A DNA stretch of 64,000 nucleotides from Opisthocomus hoazin (Eukaryota; Chordata; Aves; Opisthocomiformes; Opisthocomidae), in assembly GCF_030867145.1 (NCBI RefSeq), contig NC_134419.1, forward strand, positions 76,881,403 through 76,945,402. Direction: 5' to 3'. Positions 10,538 to 21,590 of the stretch are shown here, piece by piece (the stretch's first letter is position 1; every line of letters begins with the position of its first letter). Under the pieces are notes generated by a model. The model was not told the origin of the DNA. It searched no databases and saw nothing but the letters and a program-made list of their open reading frames with translations. The translations under genes were made by a program, and so were the position numbers.

Positions 10538-13164
10538 ACCCATTTGCCTTGGTGCATCAATGCTAAAAAAAAAAAAAAAAAAGAATGGATTTTAAAGGGA
10601 TTAGACAAAGTTACATAGGAAAAGTCCAAAGGATGGATTGCACCTCTTTCTTCCTCTTTTTACTCGGTTTCCTGGTGGTTCTTGCCCAGTCGTGGAGCAG
10701 CTTCAGTGACTCCCATCTAGTTATGCTGCACTGAGCTGCAGTGACTCACTTCTCTTCAGTGGTCTCACACCTCCTTCCATGTCCACACGTGCTGGTTACT
10801 CTGTGCTCTTTAATCACTGTGCAGCTTCTACTTTAGGTAGCTTCCTCCTGGTCACTAGAAGAATATGATCAAATATGAAGAATATATCAAAATATGGCTT
10901 CAGCACGCTGCTAGCTTCTCACAGGGAGCAGGTGTAGTGAATGGAAAGTATAGATGACGACGCATTTGGTGTCACAGTGTTTTATTCTCTGCCATCTTCT
11001 CCTGCCAAGTGATCCTGGTGTCACAGGATCACCAGGAGTACGCTTCCTCGCTGTCCTTGCCTTCCTTACAAATCCCTAGTTTTCCCGTAATTATGAAGAC
11101 TAAGCTACCACCTAGAACCATCACTACCCGGAAAATATTTATCTATTTGTATTTATGAACTACCCCCACAGCAAAGCTTCGCCCCATTTGTTAGTCTCAT
11201 CCATCTGTTAAGCCTTGACTGACTGGAAGCCGCTTGTAGCTGGAAGTGCTGGAGAGGGGGACCTCGCCGTGTCGATGCTCGCTGGTTAGCAACGGCGTTA
11301 GTTAAATCAAATCTCTGCCTGTGCAGCTGTCGTAATTTTAGACGAGGAGGAGCCATCTCAGAACATGGGAAGCACAGTCCTTGTGTTCAGCCTCTCCACA
11401 GCTGCTGCCCTTATCAGTACAATTATGTTTAAGGTTTTGCACGGTGTGGGATAAGCAGCTTTAAGTCATCTGCATGCAACCACAAACAGGGAGTGTTAAA
11501 ATCAGGATTAGGACTGGGGTCTTCTTGGCTCCACTCCTGCGCTTACTTAGCCCATGGTTCATTAGTACAGAGGGACAGAAATGCTGGCTTTGACCTAGGA
11601 TTTAGTCCAGTGTTCTGGAGCATGAGATTAGAAATCTCTTCCAAAATTATTCCTCATTAGCCTTCAGAGTCATCCTGAGTATTTTCACATCCACAGGTCC
11701 CTGTCGAGGCTCAGTTCAGAGGGCACACACAAGCTGGGCAGCCCTCCTTCCCTCCTTGGAAAAGATTTTCCTCATTTGGGGCTACCCAGCACAACTCCTG
11801 TTGCTGCCAGTGGGAGTTGTGTATGCGTCTCAGAGAGATTTTGGCTGCAGAACAGTATTTCAACTACTATATTTAACATATTGTATTATGACATTTACAA
11901 TATTTCCCCCAAAGCTCTTCTCAGATTGAAGAGAAGCGACTATCTGCCTTACGCTGGCCCTTTTTCCGTGTTGATTGACAGTGAAATGAAATCAGCTCGT
12001 TGCTTGGATGTTGTACGCAGCTAATTCTGCTCAGCACGGTTGAGCAAGAGCTTATTCTCCTAGGCGCCCCACCGACTTCCCCAGGGCCTCTCGCTGCGAG
12101 GGAGGGCTCATCCTGACCAAGGCTGGAGCATCTGACTCGGCGCTCAAATGGAGATCGTTGTCTCCAGAGAAAGTCAGGGGTCTGGGGTTTTGTTTTGGGG
12201 GAGGTTGTCTTGGTTTCTCTGGGTGCCTTCATTCGTTTGAATGTAGTTCTGTAACGCTGGGTTAGAATCACGTTTACGGCAAAATCTGTTTCGTTTGATG
12301 TTAATTATTTCATACAAATTCAGTTATTATGCCATGCCCCAGTAGCACACAAACTGTTCAGCCATAAACAGATGAAAGAGTACTTCAGGGGCAAACCACG
12401 AACGTCTGGAGATATGAGTCAGAGAGCAGAGTCTTGGAGAGGAGGAGGAGAAATCCACATCCAAGAGTAACTGAACACATCCCTTTTAATCTAGAAATAG
12501 GACTATAAATTTCAGGGGATAAATTACACTTCTGGAACTTTTTTGGTTCCGTGGGCCTCAGAAGACCAAAGCAATGTGTACAGTTTTGTAGGGAAGAAGT
12601 AGTTCATTGAGACAAAAAAAAATTAACTTCAAAACCAAAAGCATAGGAGTGTATTAATTTCCCTGGAGTCCTTCGGAACAGTTTGCATCGTTCTAGTGTT
12701 ATTCATACAGCTTTTAGAGCGAACTATTACAACAGGAAAATTCCCCAAATCCAAAGCCTGAGCTATGTCTTAAGTGTACAGCTAGAGGCAGATCAAAATT
12801 TTGCAAATAGCTCTCCAATGCCTTCAAACAGACATGTAATGGTCAGAAGGACTGCATTTAAATGCTTGGAAGTTTATTCTGTGGAAAATTTGGATTCTGA
12901 ATCTATTCTGTTCTTCCTGATCTAGTCAGGATTTGGCGGGATTTAAGGACTGCACCTGCTTTGCCTCAGGCACGTTGCCTCAGACCTGGAGCGTGCAACT
13001 TCCCATGTCCCTGCTGCAACGGCCTCTGGCTCTGCGGAAAATTCAGGTTCACCGCAGTGCACAGTGGTACAATCCCTTGATACGGCAATAGGCAATGATA
13101 CGGGCTCTAAGGTCCACAAAGTATTTTGGGATCTAGTGCTGATGATCCTGAGCATCCTCTGCTG
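10538..13164. other. Unique intergenic DNA, no gene recognised
   Basis: Includes a poly(A) run (10565-10582), a small hairpin at 11013-11037 (listed separately) and AT-rich patches near 11870 and 12290. ORFs at 11921-12271 (minus) and 12683-12925 (plus) show no recognisable product. Confidence 0.5.
11013..11037. repeat. Perfect 8-bp inverted repeat (hairpin)
   Basis: TCCTGGTG and CACCAGGA flank a 9-base loop. The loop side also contains AGGATC, which can pair with GATCCT, so two alternative stems are possible. There is no T-run, and in a eukaryotic context this is not a terminator. No role is assigned. Confidence 0.6.
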
Positions 13165-13744
13165 AACCTTTACCCTGCTCTCATCAGACCCCACCTGGAG
13201 TCCTGCGTCCAGCTCTGGAGCCCCCAACATAGGAAGGACCTGGATGTGTTGGAGTGGGGCTAGAGGAGGCCACGAAGATGATCCGAGGGCTGGAGCACCT
13301 CTCCTACGAGGACAGGCTGAGGGAGTTGGGGCTGTTCAGCCTGGAGAAGAGAAGGCTCCGGGATGACCTTAGAGCAGCTGCCAGTGCCTGAAGGGGCTGA
13401 CAGGAAGGATGGAGAGGGGCTTTTCACAAGGGTGTGTAGTGATAGGACAAGGGGGAACGGCTCTAAACTAAAAGAGGGCAGATTTAGATTAGATATTAGG
13501 AAGAAATTCTTCCCCATGAGGGTGGTGAAACACTGGCCCAGGTTGCCCAGAGAAGCTGTGGCTGCCCCCTCCCTGGCAGTGCTCAAGGCCAGGGTGGATG
13601 GAGCTCTGAGCACCCTGGGCTGGTGGAAGGGGTCCCTGCTGATGGCAGGGGACTTGGAACCAGATGATCCTTAAGGTCCCTTCCAACCCAAACCAGTCTA
13701 GGATTCTACGATTCTATGATTCTATGATTTCTATGATTCTATGA
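13165..13744 (+). mobile_element. CR1 LINE, copy 6, ATTCTATG-tailed older subfamily
   Basis: ORF2 C-terminal similarity begins near CTTTACCCTGCTCTCATCAG. It includes [27 protein letters not shown] coding, broken by stops near 13261 and a frame change near 13370. A final frame (13363-13674) encodes the GNGSKLKEGRFRLDIRKKFF portion. The tail is degenerate ATTCTATG rather than ATTCTGTG. The 3' UTR and protein differ clearly from the other copies, so this belongs to a different CR1 subfamily and is probably older. Confidence 0.9.
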
Positions 13745-13844
13745 ACCTGGGCATGGATCTTGTCTTAGGTACGTCTGCCCTGCACAAGGCTTTGAGTTCT
13801 ACAGCCACGTCGCGCTGTGTCAGTGTATGCTCAAAGTTGATTTT

Positions 13845-13975
13845 CCGAAAGTAGCTAGGTGATTTAGAAAACTAAGTGCCATTCTAGAAGGTAATTTAAG
13901 CACTTCAGAGGGTAAATCTGATTGAAAGTCAGTGGCACTGAAGGTGCAATTCATCTTATCTCCCTTAGCTGTCCA
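13845..13975. repeat. Ancient MITE-like remnant (tentative)
   Basis: Words such as GATTTAGAAAACTAAGTGCC, GGTAAATC and GATTGAAAGTCAGTGGCA resemble a widespread amniote repeat. Its core is a near-palindrome around CATTGANTTTCAATG flanked by TTTAGG/CCTAAA. Highly diverged. The call rests on pattern memory only. Confidence 0.3.
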
Positions 13976-14547
13976 AAAGTTGGATGAGGCTTCCTGGGAT
14001 TCCTCCACGGGCAGTGGAGAGCGATGCCCCCGAGCCTGGCAACAGGCGTAGGTGGCACGGTCTGCCCCGTGCCGGCGTTGAGCTGTCTCCACTGGCACAG
14101 AGATAGCCTAGGCACCCAGCTAAGACCAGATACCTACATTTCACACAATTAGAGATACATAAAGTAGCTTCTTAGTATTCTAAAGTGTAGCATAGGGTAT
14201 AGATACTAAAAAGCAGGTTAGGTGGTGCGTATCTCCCCACTCATTGGACTTCAGAGTTTCCAGGGTCCAAGAAAAACTCATGTCTAGGTCGCTGCTATGC
14301 CTAAAGCTCAGATTTTCATGCTATTTAGACGGCACTGCCATGCTAACAGCACAGGGGTAAGCACACTCCGGCACAACCCTTGCAGAATTAGGAATCCAAG
14401 CAACTCCAAGAATTTGGCTCCCAAGTCACATCTGAATATGGGACAGAAGGGGCACAGCATCCGATTTTTCAACAGTCGTGTGTCGTCGTGTCCCTCCTTC
14501 CCCGGCCTTGATTTCCCACCTGTGGAATGGCTCATCCTCTAGAGCTG
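13976..14547. other. Unique DNA, no gene recognised
   Basis: Mixed composition. ORFs at 14297-14542 (plus) and 14308-14535 (minus) overlap on opposite strands and have no family resemblance. Nothing else was identified. Confidence 0.5.
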
Positions 14548-14621
14548 GTTTAAGGACAATATAGCACGTTTTAAGGACAATATAGCACATTTTAAGGACA
14601 ATACAGTACGTTTTAAGGACA
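14548..14621 (+). repeat. Short tandem array, about 21-bp unit, 3.5 copies
   Basis: Units reading TTTTAAGGACAATATAGCAC recur at 14548, 14569, 14590 and 14611 (the last partial). Later units carry small changes (ATACAGTAC, AACAGAG). A local minisatellite, not part of any CR1 copy. Confidence 0.9.
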
Positions 14622-14984
14622 ACAGAGCGCTTGGCAGCGCTGGGACGTGTACCCGGTGGTGATGGAGACCGGAGAGGTGTTCGAGGTAGACCCAGCCTTT
14701 AACCAAGCCCTGCTGGGACCTGCCAACCCCAAAGGCCAGCAGACACGTCAGGCGCCCGGGAAGCTGGAGGAACTCTTTTAATGTCTGTCCCTGTAGCTGT
14801 AACGCCTGTCACTGCAGCTCATGAGAGACAACTAATCAATAAGCGTGCAACCAACTAGGCAAATAAAAATAAAACCCATTAAGATGGCAGAGGTATTTAC
14901 TTGTTGTATTTACACCACGGAGAGCTGCACTGTCAGTCAGTGCTTCCCCTTCGCAAGATAGAAGCAATTTGTGCAGACTGATCC

Positions 14985-15200
14985 CAGTTTTCTCATTAAT
15001 ATGTAAATGAGGCATGCCAGTTGTTAGGTTAGAAGAAAGCTGTCATGTTTATTGTGACAGATTTAATGGATGTGTTTGGATTGTGCATTCAATGTGTTTT
15101 CAAGAGCATGTCTTATCTTTGTTTAGGCAGTAAATCAAACATGTAAACAACAATTCATTAGCATCTGTCAGAAGCTCAAAGCTACATTGTTATAGTTGAA
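14985..15200. promoter_or_regulatory. Candidate conserved enhancer A
   Basis: An AT-rich stretch unusually dense in developmental transcription-factor words: ATTAATATGTAAATGAG (POU/homeodomain-like), TTTATTGTGACAG, GTAAACAACAAT (FOX next to SOX), CATTAG (homeodomain) and CTGTCA (TALE/MEIS-type). There is no coding frame and no repeat similarity. Such motif packing without repeats is typical of vertebrate conserved non-coding elements. Conservation cannot be tested here. Confidence 0.3.
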
Positions 15201-15834
15201 AATCTCCCCAGAGGTGAAAAAAAGTATCTCTGACTTATTCCAGATTAGTTTGAATATTTTCTTTCTGTTTACCAACTTGTAAGTGATAATTGAGCCACAG
15301 AGTAGGTGCACTCGGATTGCACTAAGGGTCAGACAGAAGCCAACCGGGAATCCCGAGCTGGTCCAGAAACCACTGGCCAGAGAGGGGACTGCGGCCACCC
15401 ACTGCTGCCACTGCTGGGTACCCGGCCGGTGCCCTGCCCGGGTCTGGAGTGGTGGCTGTAGGATGCTATTTAATGCCTCGGAAGGAGAAATCACCTGGGC
15501 TGCTGCAGCTGCACCCCGTGGCTCAAGCCCAGCATCGCCAAGCGGGGAATTTTGGTGTGGGATGGATGGGGTACATGGGAAAAATCACTTGGGTTTAGAG
15601 ATCAAGTGTTCTCCCAGAGGGTCAAGCCTGGATTTGCTGGAGCAGGGAAGGACTGGACCTCAAGGCTCCCAGGTGGTTCATCCCCCTGGACACCTCTGTC
15701 CCTGTCCTGCTGGTCTGCCCACGTCCTGCTCCTTTCAGCAGCCTGAAGATGAAGAACGCTTCACAGGATGCCTCTGTCAGAGGTCTCAGTGTGCTTCACA
15801 AACACCAGCTAAACCTTAGCACAGACCCACGCAA
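15201..15834. other. Unique DNA with open frames, no gene recognised
   Basis: A 178-codon plus-strand ORF (15283-15819) is the longest non-repeat ORF nearby. It has no ATG-initiated domain, no recognisable family and an overlapping minus-strand ORF (15168-15494). Treated as chance. Confidence 0.5.
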
Positions 15835-15980
15835 GAGGAATTGTTGTGTTCAATTAACTGATGGCTCTGAGCAAGCAGAGAGGTTAAATAATTTGCCCAA
15901 AGACACGACAATGACACAGCCAGAAGGAGTCAAGGGGAGAGTAAAATCATAGCAGGACTCCAGCCCTTATTCTCACTGGC
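15835..15980 (-). repeat. MIR-like SINE fragment
   Basis: GCAGAGAGGTTAAATAATTTGCCC, then AAAGACACG, ACACAGCC and AGGACTCCAG reproduce in order the reverse complement of the MIR core (CTGGRGTC, GGCTNNGT, GTGACCTTGGGCAAGTCACTTAACCTCTC). One of the clearer MIR matches in the window. Confidence 0.6.
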
Positions 15981-16634
15981 CTGCATTACTGTTGTTTTAG
16001 CTTCTACTAGTCGATGACTAATGGTATTTTGAAAAGTTCTTTGTGCCTAGATGAGTTTGGTTCTCTGGAGACTGGAAATCTCAGCCAGAGTTGGGCATTA
16101 TGCAGGCAGAAACTGTCTAACTTGTGTCACATAACCCACGGCTTCTGTCCTGCTAAGTTTGGGATCACCTGAGCACCGATGCTGGTTTTTGCAGGGGTCT
16201 GTGATATGGGTAGGTGGGAAGAAGCAAAAGATAAGTTCACTTCTGACCTTCCACAAACCCAGATCTTCAGTGATGATGTGGTACTGCATTAACTCACTCT
16301 TCCACGCCAAGTTTCTATGCATTTAACAGAAATAATAATAATTTAGAAAATGATACTTAAGAACCAGTAATTACAGTGCATCAAATATTTATGATTTTCA
16401 ATCAACCTGAAAATGTTCCCGTATCTACACAGCAAAGTGTGATTTCTTCCAGTGAAGTCACAAAGTATCTTTTTCAAATTGCCACGGGCTTCACATATTA
16501 GCAGGTCCCTTGAGGTGGTCCAGCTCCACCCACAGTTTCAGGTTGAACCACTCTACAGCAGCTGAAACAATGGATGCCCTTTAAACGTGAGTGTTGACTC
16601 CTACTTGGCTGTGGCAGTTGAGGAGCACCACCGA
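15981..16634. other. Unique DNA, no gene recognised
   Basis: AT-rich between 16320 and 16480 (AATAATAATAATTTAG and ATTTATGATTTTCAAT). No recognised repeat or coding exon. Confidence 0.5.
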
Positions 16635-16732
16635 GTCACAGAATCATAGAATCACGGAATGGTTTGGGTTGGAAGGGACCTTTAAAGGTCATCTGGTCCA
16701 ATGGCCCTGCAATGAGCAGGGACATCTTCAAG
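16635..16732 (-). mobile_element. CR1 LINE, very short copy 7
   Basis: Reverse complement of a CR1 3' end: octamer tail remnants (CATAGAAT, CACGGAAT), then GGTTTGGGTTGGAAGGGACC, TTTAAAGGTCATCTGGTCCA and CCCTGCAATGAGCAGGGACA. The TTTAAAGGTCATC variant is the older CR1 3' UTR type, also seen in copies 8 and 14, and differs from the ACCTCTGTGGGTCA type. Confidence 0.9.
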
Positions 16733-17985
16733 AAAAATATGGACCACTTCATGAGTCAGGCGCTCTTGCCATTGTTCAGCCAGAGGACCTGTGAAAATCT
16801 GTTTGTATCGCAGTCATGGGCTGTTTTAGCACTTGGATAAGGTCAGGATTTGTGCCCAGGTACTCTGGGCAGAAGTGGGGCAGTTTGGTTCAGAAGCAGG
16901 GATGAGCCTGCACTGAGAGAGCTGGCTAAGGTCTCTGAGGCCGGTGGTTTTCCCTTCCCGTGTGTACAGAAGGATGAGGCCTCCTGCACAGTGAAGGCAA
17001 CACGGAGAAAAGCTGGGGAGCAAACTCCCCAGGGCAAATGCCATCTGTTTGTGGACATACAGTGCAAGGCGGTCTCAGAGTCTATGGGCACGTACGGTGC
17101 TCCACTGGTGGATGCTCACCAGCCATACGGGTGATCCAGCATCTCTTTAAGCCCATTGTCTTAAACCCATTGTTTTAGACCAAATTGAGCTATTAAGCAC
17201 AAACATCTTCCTGACCTTCTGCCCTCTCCCGTCAGGTTCGTGGTGGATCTGATCTTCAGAGACCTTGGGTCTAGAGGGCAGAGGAACCTGTGAGCTGCCA
17301 TCGAACCCTCCACCCCAGCGAGCCCATCGAAGCCCACTGGGCCAATGCCAGACCATCATTTCTTCAACTTCCTTCCTCCGAAGGAACTTACAATTTAATC
17401 AGAACTTCTTAATAGTACATGAATTCTAAATTGCAGTCATTTGTTGCAACTAGCCGCAGGCTTTTCTGTCTGTTAGAAATATCTATGTTATTTCTTTCTT
17501 TTAGAGTTTACGTAAATAAAATAAAATAAACTTTTACAAATAATGTTTGCCACTTAATGTTCTCAGCCAAAGTATCTATCCGAGGAAATAGAAATCCTTC
17601 CTTACAATTCATCTTAAGGATGTAGTTTCAGTTTCTTATAAAGTAATAATGAATGTACCACAGATAATGTTCCAATAGTGCAAATGAGAGGAGCATATAA
17701 TCAAAATGATAATGGCGGGTATTGTACCGCTGGTATAATAAAATCTATCCCACTATGAAAATCATATCTCAAGGCAACATTCTGTCTGATTTTTTTAATA
17801 ATTGTACAAGGGAGAACCGGGCAGCCACAGAAACAAAGGTGCCACGGTGGTTCATTAACCAGGTGCTGCCCCGACAGCCCGTCCTACCCGGCTGGGGATC
17901 TGCTGGGTTGTAAGAGAGGAATCAGCCGCTCAACATCGAATAAAAATCCATACTAGAGCGAGGCATGGTCAAGCTGCAGATTACT
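16733..17985. other. Unique DNA with AT-rich 3' half
   Basis: 16733-17370 is mixed and contains overlapping ORFs on both strands without recognisable product. 17380-17770 is AT-rich with an A-rich pentamer run at 17514-17530 and many ATTTC/TAAT words. No repeat was recognised. Confidence 0.5.
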
Positions 17986-18200
17986 CCGGACCAAGGGTGT
18001 GCATCCGGGCGCCTAACAACCCGCGCAGGCAGCACCATTCGGGGGACGGCGGGCTCTGCTCCGGCCGCGGCACCCAGCCTCGCAACGCTCCTGCTGGGTT
18101 TTGCTCTTTCGTTGCGGTCGGACTTCGCCGGGTGACCTTCCTCGTGATGGGGGAACCTGTGGCTCTTCCCGGTTCTGAGGTTTCTCTCCTAGAGGTTTCT
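17986..18200. other. CpG-rich patch
   Basis: CpG dinucleotides are frequent here (CCGGGCGCC, GGACGGCGGG, CCGGCCGCGG, TTGCGGTCGG) against a generally CpG-poor surround. It ends in a direct repeat of GAGGTTTCTCTCC. It may be a small CpG island or an orphan island. No TATA box or start site is evident. Confidence 0.35.
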
Positions 18201-18294
18201 CTCCACCCGGGTGGACCTCATGCTCCTCGCCTGTTTATTTAATTGCAATCTTTCCCGTCTTTGCTACGCAGCGCTCGGGGATGGTGGGCCGGGT

Positions 18295-18430
18295 TGCTGA
18301 CTGTTTGGGGCCCATTAGAAACATTTGTGTACATACATAATTACTGAATTTTAAAATACAAATGACTGCCTTTGGGGCCAACAGGCACAGCAGATACAAT
18401 CTGTCATGTCAACTCTCATTCACTTCACGG
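18295..18430. promoter_or_regulatory. Candidate conserved enhancer B
   Basis: An AT-rich, non-coding run of words such as CCCATTAGAAACA, TACATAATTACTGAATTTT, ACAAATGACTGCC, CAATCTGTCATGTCAAC and CATTCACTTCA, with homeodomain (TAATTA) and TALE (TGTCA) cores. Moderate motif density only, so this is a weaker candidate than A. Confidence 0.2.
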
Positions 18431-20664
18431 TGCTTTTTTCTTAAAGGAAATTACCACGCCAAAACTGCGCTCGGGGTACTAACAGCAGCAAAGCCGCCTC
18501 TCTAGCCAGCACAACCAATTCAACAGGAGAGGCAATGCTCTGGGATAAATGTCCTGAGCCAGATTTTTTTTTTCCCCCCTCCCCAGTCTACTTAGCTTTT
18601 CGTTATCTGTCACCTTCGGTGCCTGACGGGCCCTGCCTGGCACCCTAGGGTTCCCGGTGAGCTGCCGTACTGGTGGAATCGGGGCACGGGGCAGACGCCA
18701 GGGCAGAGCTGATCCCCGGTGAGGCACGGAAGGTACCGCATGGAGGACATCACGTGGCTGCAGGATTTCAGCAGCCCTCGGTTATTTGCAAGATTAGGAT
18801 CTTAATCTGGAAAATGGATCCAATCTGGTCAGCCGTATCACTTCCACCCGTGGCTGCCGTGCCCCAGCAAGAGGGTTTGTGTTTGGGTTTAAGTGTCACG
18901 GAGTAGTCAAGTGACACGTACGTGTATTTACATGTGTGTGCCCTTAAGTGAAGAATCATTTTCATTCTGTTCTCTGTCTGCTTTTATACTCTGGTAAACA
19001 CGTATCCCTGTTTTCATTACACTCTAGCGTTTGATTGCTGAGCTGTGTTAAAGCATCATTACAATACTTCACAGTCCTTGGATGGGAAGTATCGTTAGCA
19101 TCTGCTTAACAGCCCCGAATGGCACTCTGCACGTGCACCTCTGCCTTGCCCAAGCCCTCGGGGCCCGGGCAGAAGAACTCCCACACGAGAGCAAGCTGGG
19201 GCAGCTACGGACTGCACACGCCAGGCACGGGGCTTCCCTGGGCCAGCCCAGCGAGGCTCTGGGACCACATCAGCAAAAAGCGAGGAGATCCCCGCTGCCT
19301 GGGGCTGCGTGCATCATGAGGCCCCTGAAGATCTTCTGTGATAACATCTGAACTGGAAGCAAAGTGCCATCTTCAAAAGCGGAGATGCCACTCCACTGCA
19401 AACGAAGTGCCACTCGGTAGCAATGGCAGCGATAGCGAGTAGTATCTCGACACGAAGAAAAACCGAGCGTGGCACGAAAGCGAGTGTGGAAATGCTGTGT
19501 TACAGCTCGCACGCTGGGCAAACCTTGTTGCATTTGTTATACATGCAGGGGTTTGTTATACATGCAGGGGAAGGGCAATTCAGGCACATGCAGAGACTGT
19601 CCTGGGAAAAGTAAAAGCATCTGCGATCACCCATTTGTCTCGTACAAAGACAGAAAAGTGTAGAAAAAGCCATTAGAGCTTTCGAAAGTTCTCACACCGC
19701 AAAGTGGCTTATGCTCACCCACTTCAACGTTGTATTTATAGATTAGGTCCATTAGAAAGACTGGTTTCACAGTCCAGAAAACAATTATGGGCTAAATCTG
19801 TTGGGCATGAGAGGTTTGTCAGAAAAAAATAACTTATAATGGGGATTGCTCAAGTACTGTTTCCTGTATGCTGAAAAGACCCTAATCCTGCAATTGCAGG
19901 AGAAGGCCTTGCTGACTTCAAGAAACAGGAACAGCTTGATTTGAAAGAAAAAATGAAGACTTTTCTGAAGCTAAAAGAACATAGATGAACATCACAGAAG
20001 CCAAGTGTAACAAATGTAAACCAGAAAGTTATAGCAGCTAAGTAAAGCAAAAAGGTGCGAAAAGTAAAGAATAAAGCAAAGAAAATGATAATCCTTTTAA
20101 AGCACATTAGCAGTGACACAAAACAAAACCCTAACACCAGGATTTACCTCGCTAAAGGCAAACCTTCACCTGTCTGAAGGTAAAGAAGACATTTCAATTT
20201 ATGTCATTAACTGTCGAATTGTCAGTAACGATGTAGAAAGCGCAAAGCTGTGAATAGACGCCTCGTGTCCGTACTTAGCGAAGCATCCCGGCGATGCGCC
20301 CGTAAGACAGCATCTTGATGAAACTTTTCTTTCCAGCAGCACTCCAGAAGAATATTAAACACTACACACAGACAGTGTGAAACTGGTGGGTCAAATAATC
20401 CGCGTTTTTGCATTTTAAAACAGCCAGGCAAGGTGCATTGTAGGTGGTGAATTTTTTCCCCTGGCCATTTTTGGCTCATTCAGCCTCCCTGCCTGCCCGC
20501 CTGCCCCACGGACCCTCCTGCCATGGGGGCTTTTCCCACTTGCCTGGAGAACATTGGTGATGCATTTTCTGCTTCCCCAGCGCTGCTTCTGCCCTGTGTT
20601 TTCCCAGGGACACGCACACAGACCCCACCGTCCTTCATCTGAATTTCTTCGAGCCTCTAAGGGC
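18431..20664. other. Unique DNA, no gene recognised
   Basis: Mixed composition with several 60-95 codon ORFs and no recognisable product. The minus-strand ORF at 19850-20137 is a Phe-rich artefact of an A-rich plus strand. A 19-bp tandem duplication at 19533-19570 is listed separately. Confidence 0.5.
19533..19570 (+). repeat. Perfect 19-bp tandem duplication
   Basis: TTTGTTATACATGCAGGGG occurs twice in direct tandem (19533-19551 and 19552-19570) with no mismatch. A third partial ACATGCAG follows at about 19586. Perfect identity suggests a recent replication-slippage event. Confidence 0.95.
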
Positions 20665-20790
20665 TGTTACGGGAAGCACTGGGTTTTCCAACAGCGTTTA
20701 ACGACGTGCCTCGGAGCGCGGCGACGCTCTCCGCCGCTCCGTCCGCCTCCTCCCTGACACCGCGGCGTGTTTGCACTCACGCACCTCACA
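20665..20790. other. CpG-rich patch
   Basis: GCGCGGCGACGCTCTCCGCC and the flanking CCGCTCCGTCCGCC and ACCGCGGCGTG make this about 100-bp stretch locally CpG-dense. No gene or promoter was recognised next to it. Confidence 0.35.
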
Positions 20791-20959
20791 ACTTGCCTGG
20801 CTTCCGAACTTCGGGCTAATTCAGAAACAAAAGCCGAATTAGGCTCTGCAAAAAGATGACAAGCAAACGCTTGCGCTGAAAGCCACAAAATCAGGAATAT
20901 CAAAGGCGAATGAAGCTGTTAATCAGGCTGAATCATTTCAAAAAGAATGGAGAGAATTT

Positions 20960-21480
20960 TCCAGTGAAAAAGATGACGCCGGCATATAAATTAATCTTTT
21001 GTATGGGAAGAAATGAAAGTCATTAAATGTCATTGTCTTATTTTAAAAGCAGCAATATCCTGCCTGATTGCAAGTACTTAAAGTGTGGTGATTAAACAGA
21101 AACCTTATCTTTAGTGTTCCAAGGAGAAAATTGGAGAGAAGTTATCCAATTACGGATAATAAAGAACGGGGAAAAATCGGAGCAGAGAGGAACTTGGTTA
21201 GGTAAGTTGTGGAGGAACACTCGGCAATCAGTCCCGCCCGTGATACCAGGCACAAACAGAAGGCCATCCTTCCCCCCTTAGATGGAATTTCGCAGCTTCC
21301 AGCAGCCTTTGAACTGCACACTTGCTCGTGATTTTACATTTTTGTAAGCCCTCTTCAGACCTTTATAAAACAATCGCCCGAGGCCCTTGTAAACACTAAT
21401 ATTCTGTTAAACATCTGGTTACTGTAAAATGGGATTGTCTTTATTTTCAAACAGGAGTTTACAAGCAGCTTATCAGCTGC
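20960..21480. promoter_or_regulatory. Candidate conserved enhancer C (two sub-blocks)
   Basis: Block 1 (20975-21180) has ATATAAATTAATC, GAAAGTCATTAAATGTCATTG, GTGGTGATTAAACAG, TTATCTTTAG and GTTATCCAATTACGG. These resemble homeodomain, GATA-like and CCAAT words. Block 2 (21330-21480) has TTTATAAAACAATCG, TGTAAACACTAATATT and GGGATTGTCTTTATTTTC, which include SOX-like and FOX-like words. No open frame and no repeat match. The candidate status is inference from motif packing. Confidence 0.28.
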
Positions 21481-21590
21481 CGGCTGGCTGGTATTTTCTA
21501 CTCTCCAGCAACCCTCTATGCACAGGCACATTGCTCTGCCTGAATGGCATTTTTCTATATTGTCAATGAAATTTTAAGTAGAAACAGTAG

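Noticed and set aside
10565..10582. 18-A run after CR1 copy 5, as a possible retroposed poly(A) tail
   Set aside because: CR1 ends in octamers, not poly(A), and no processed-gene sequence precedes the run.
15283..15819. 178-codon plus-strand ORF
   Set aside because: No known family and an opposing ORF on the minus strand. Mixed-composition DNA readily gives such ORFs.
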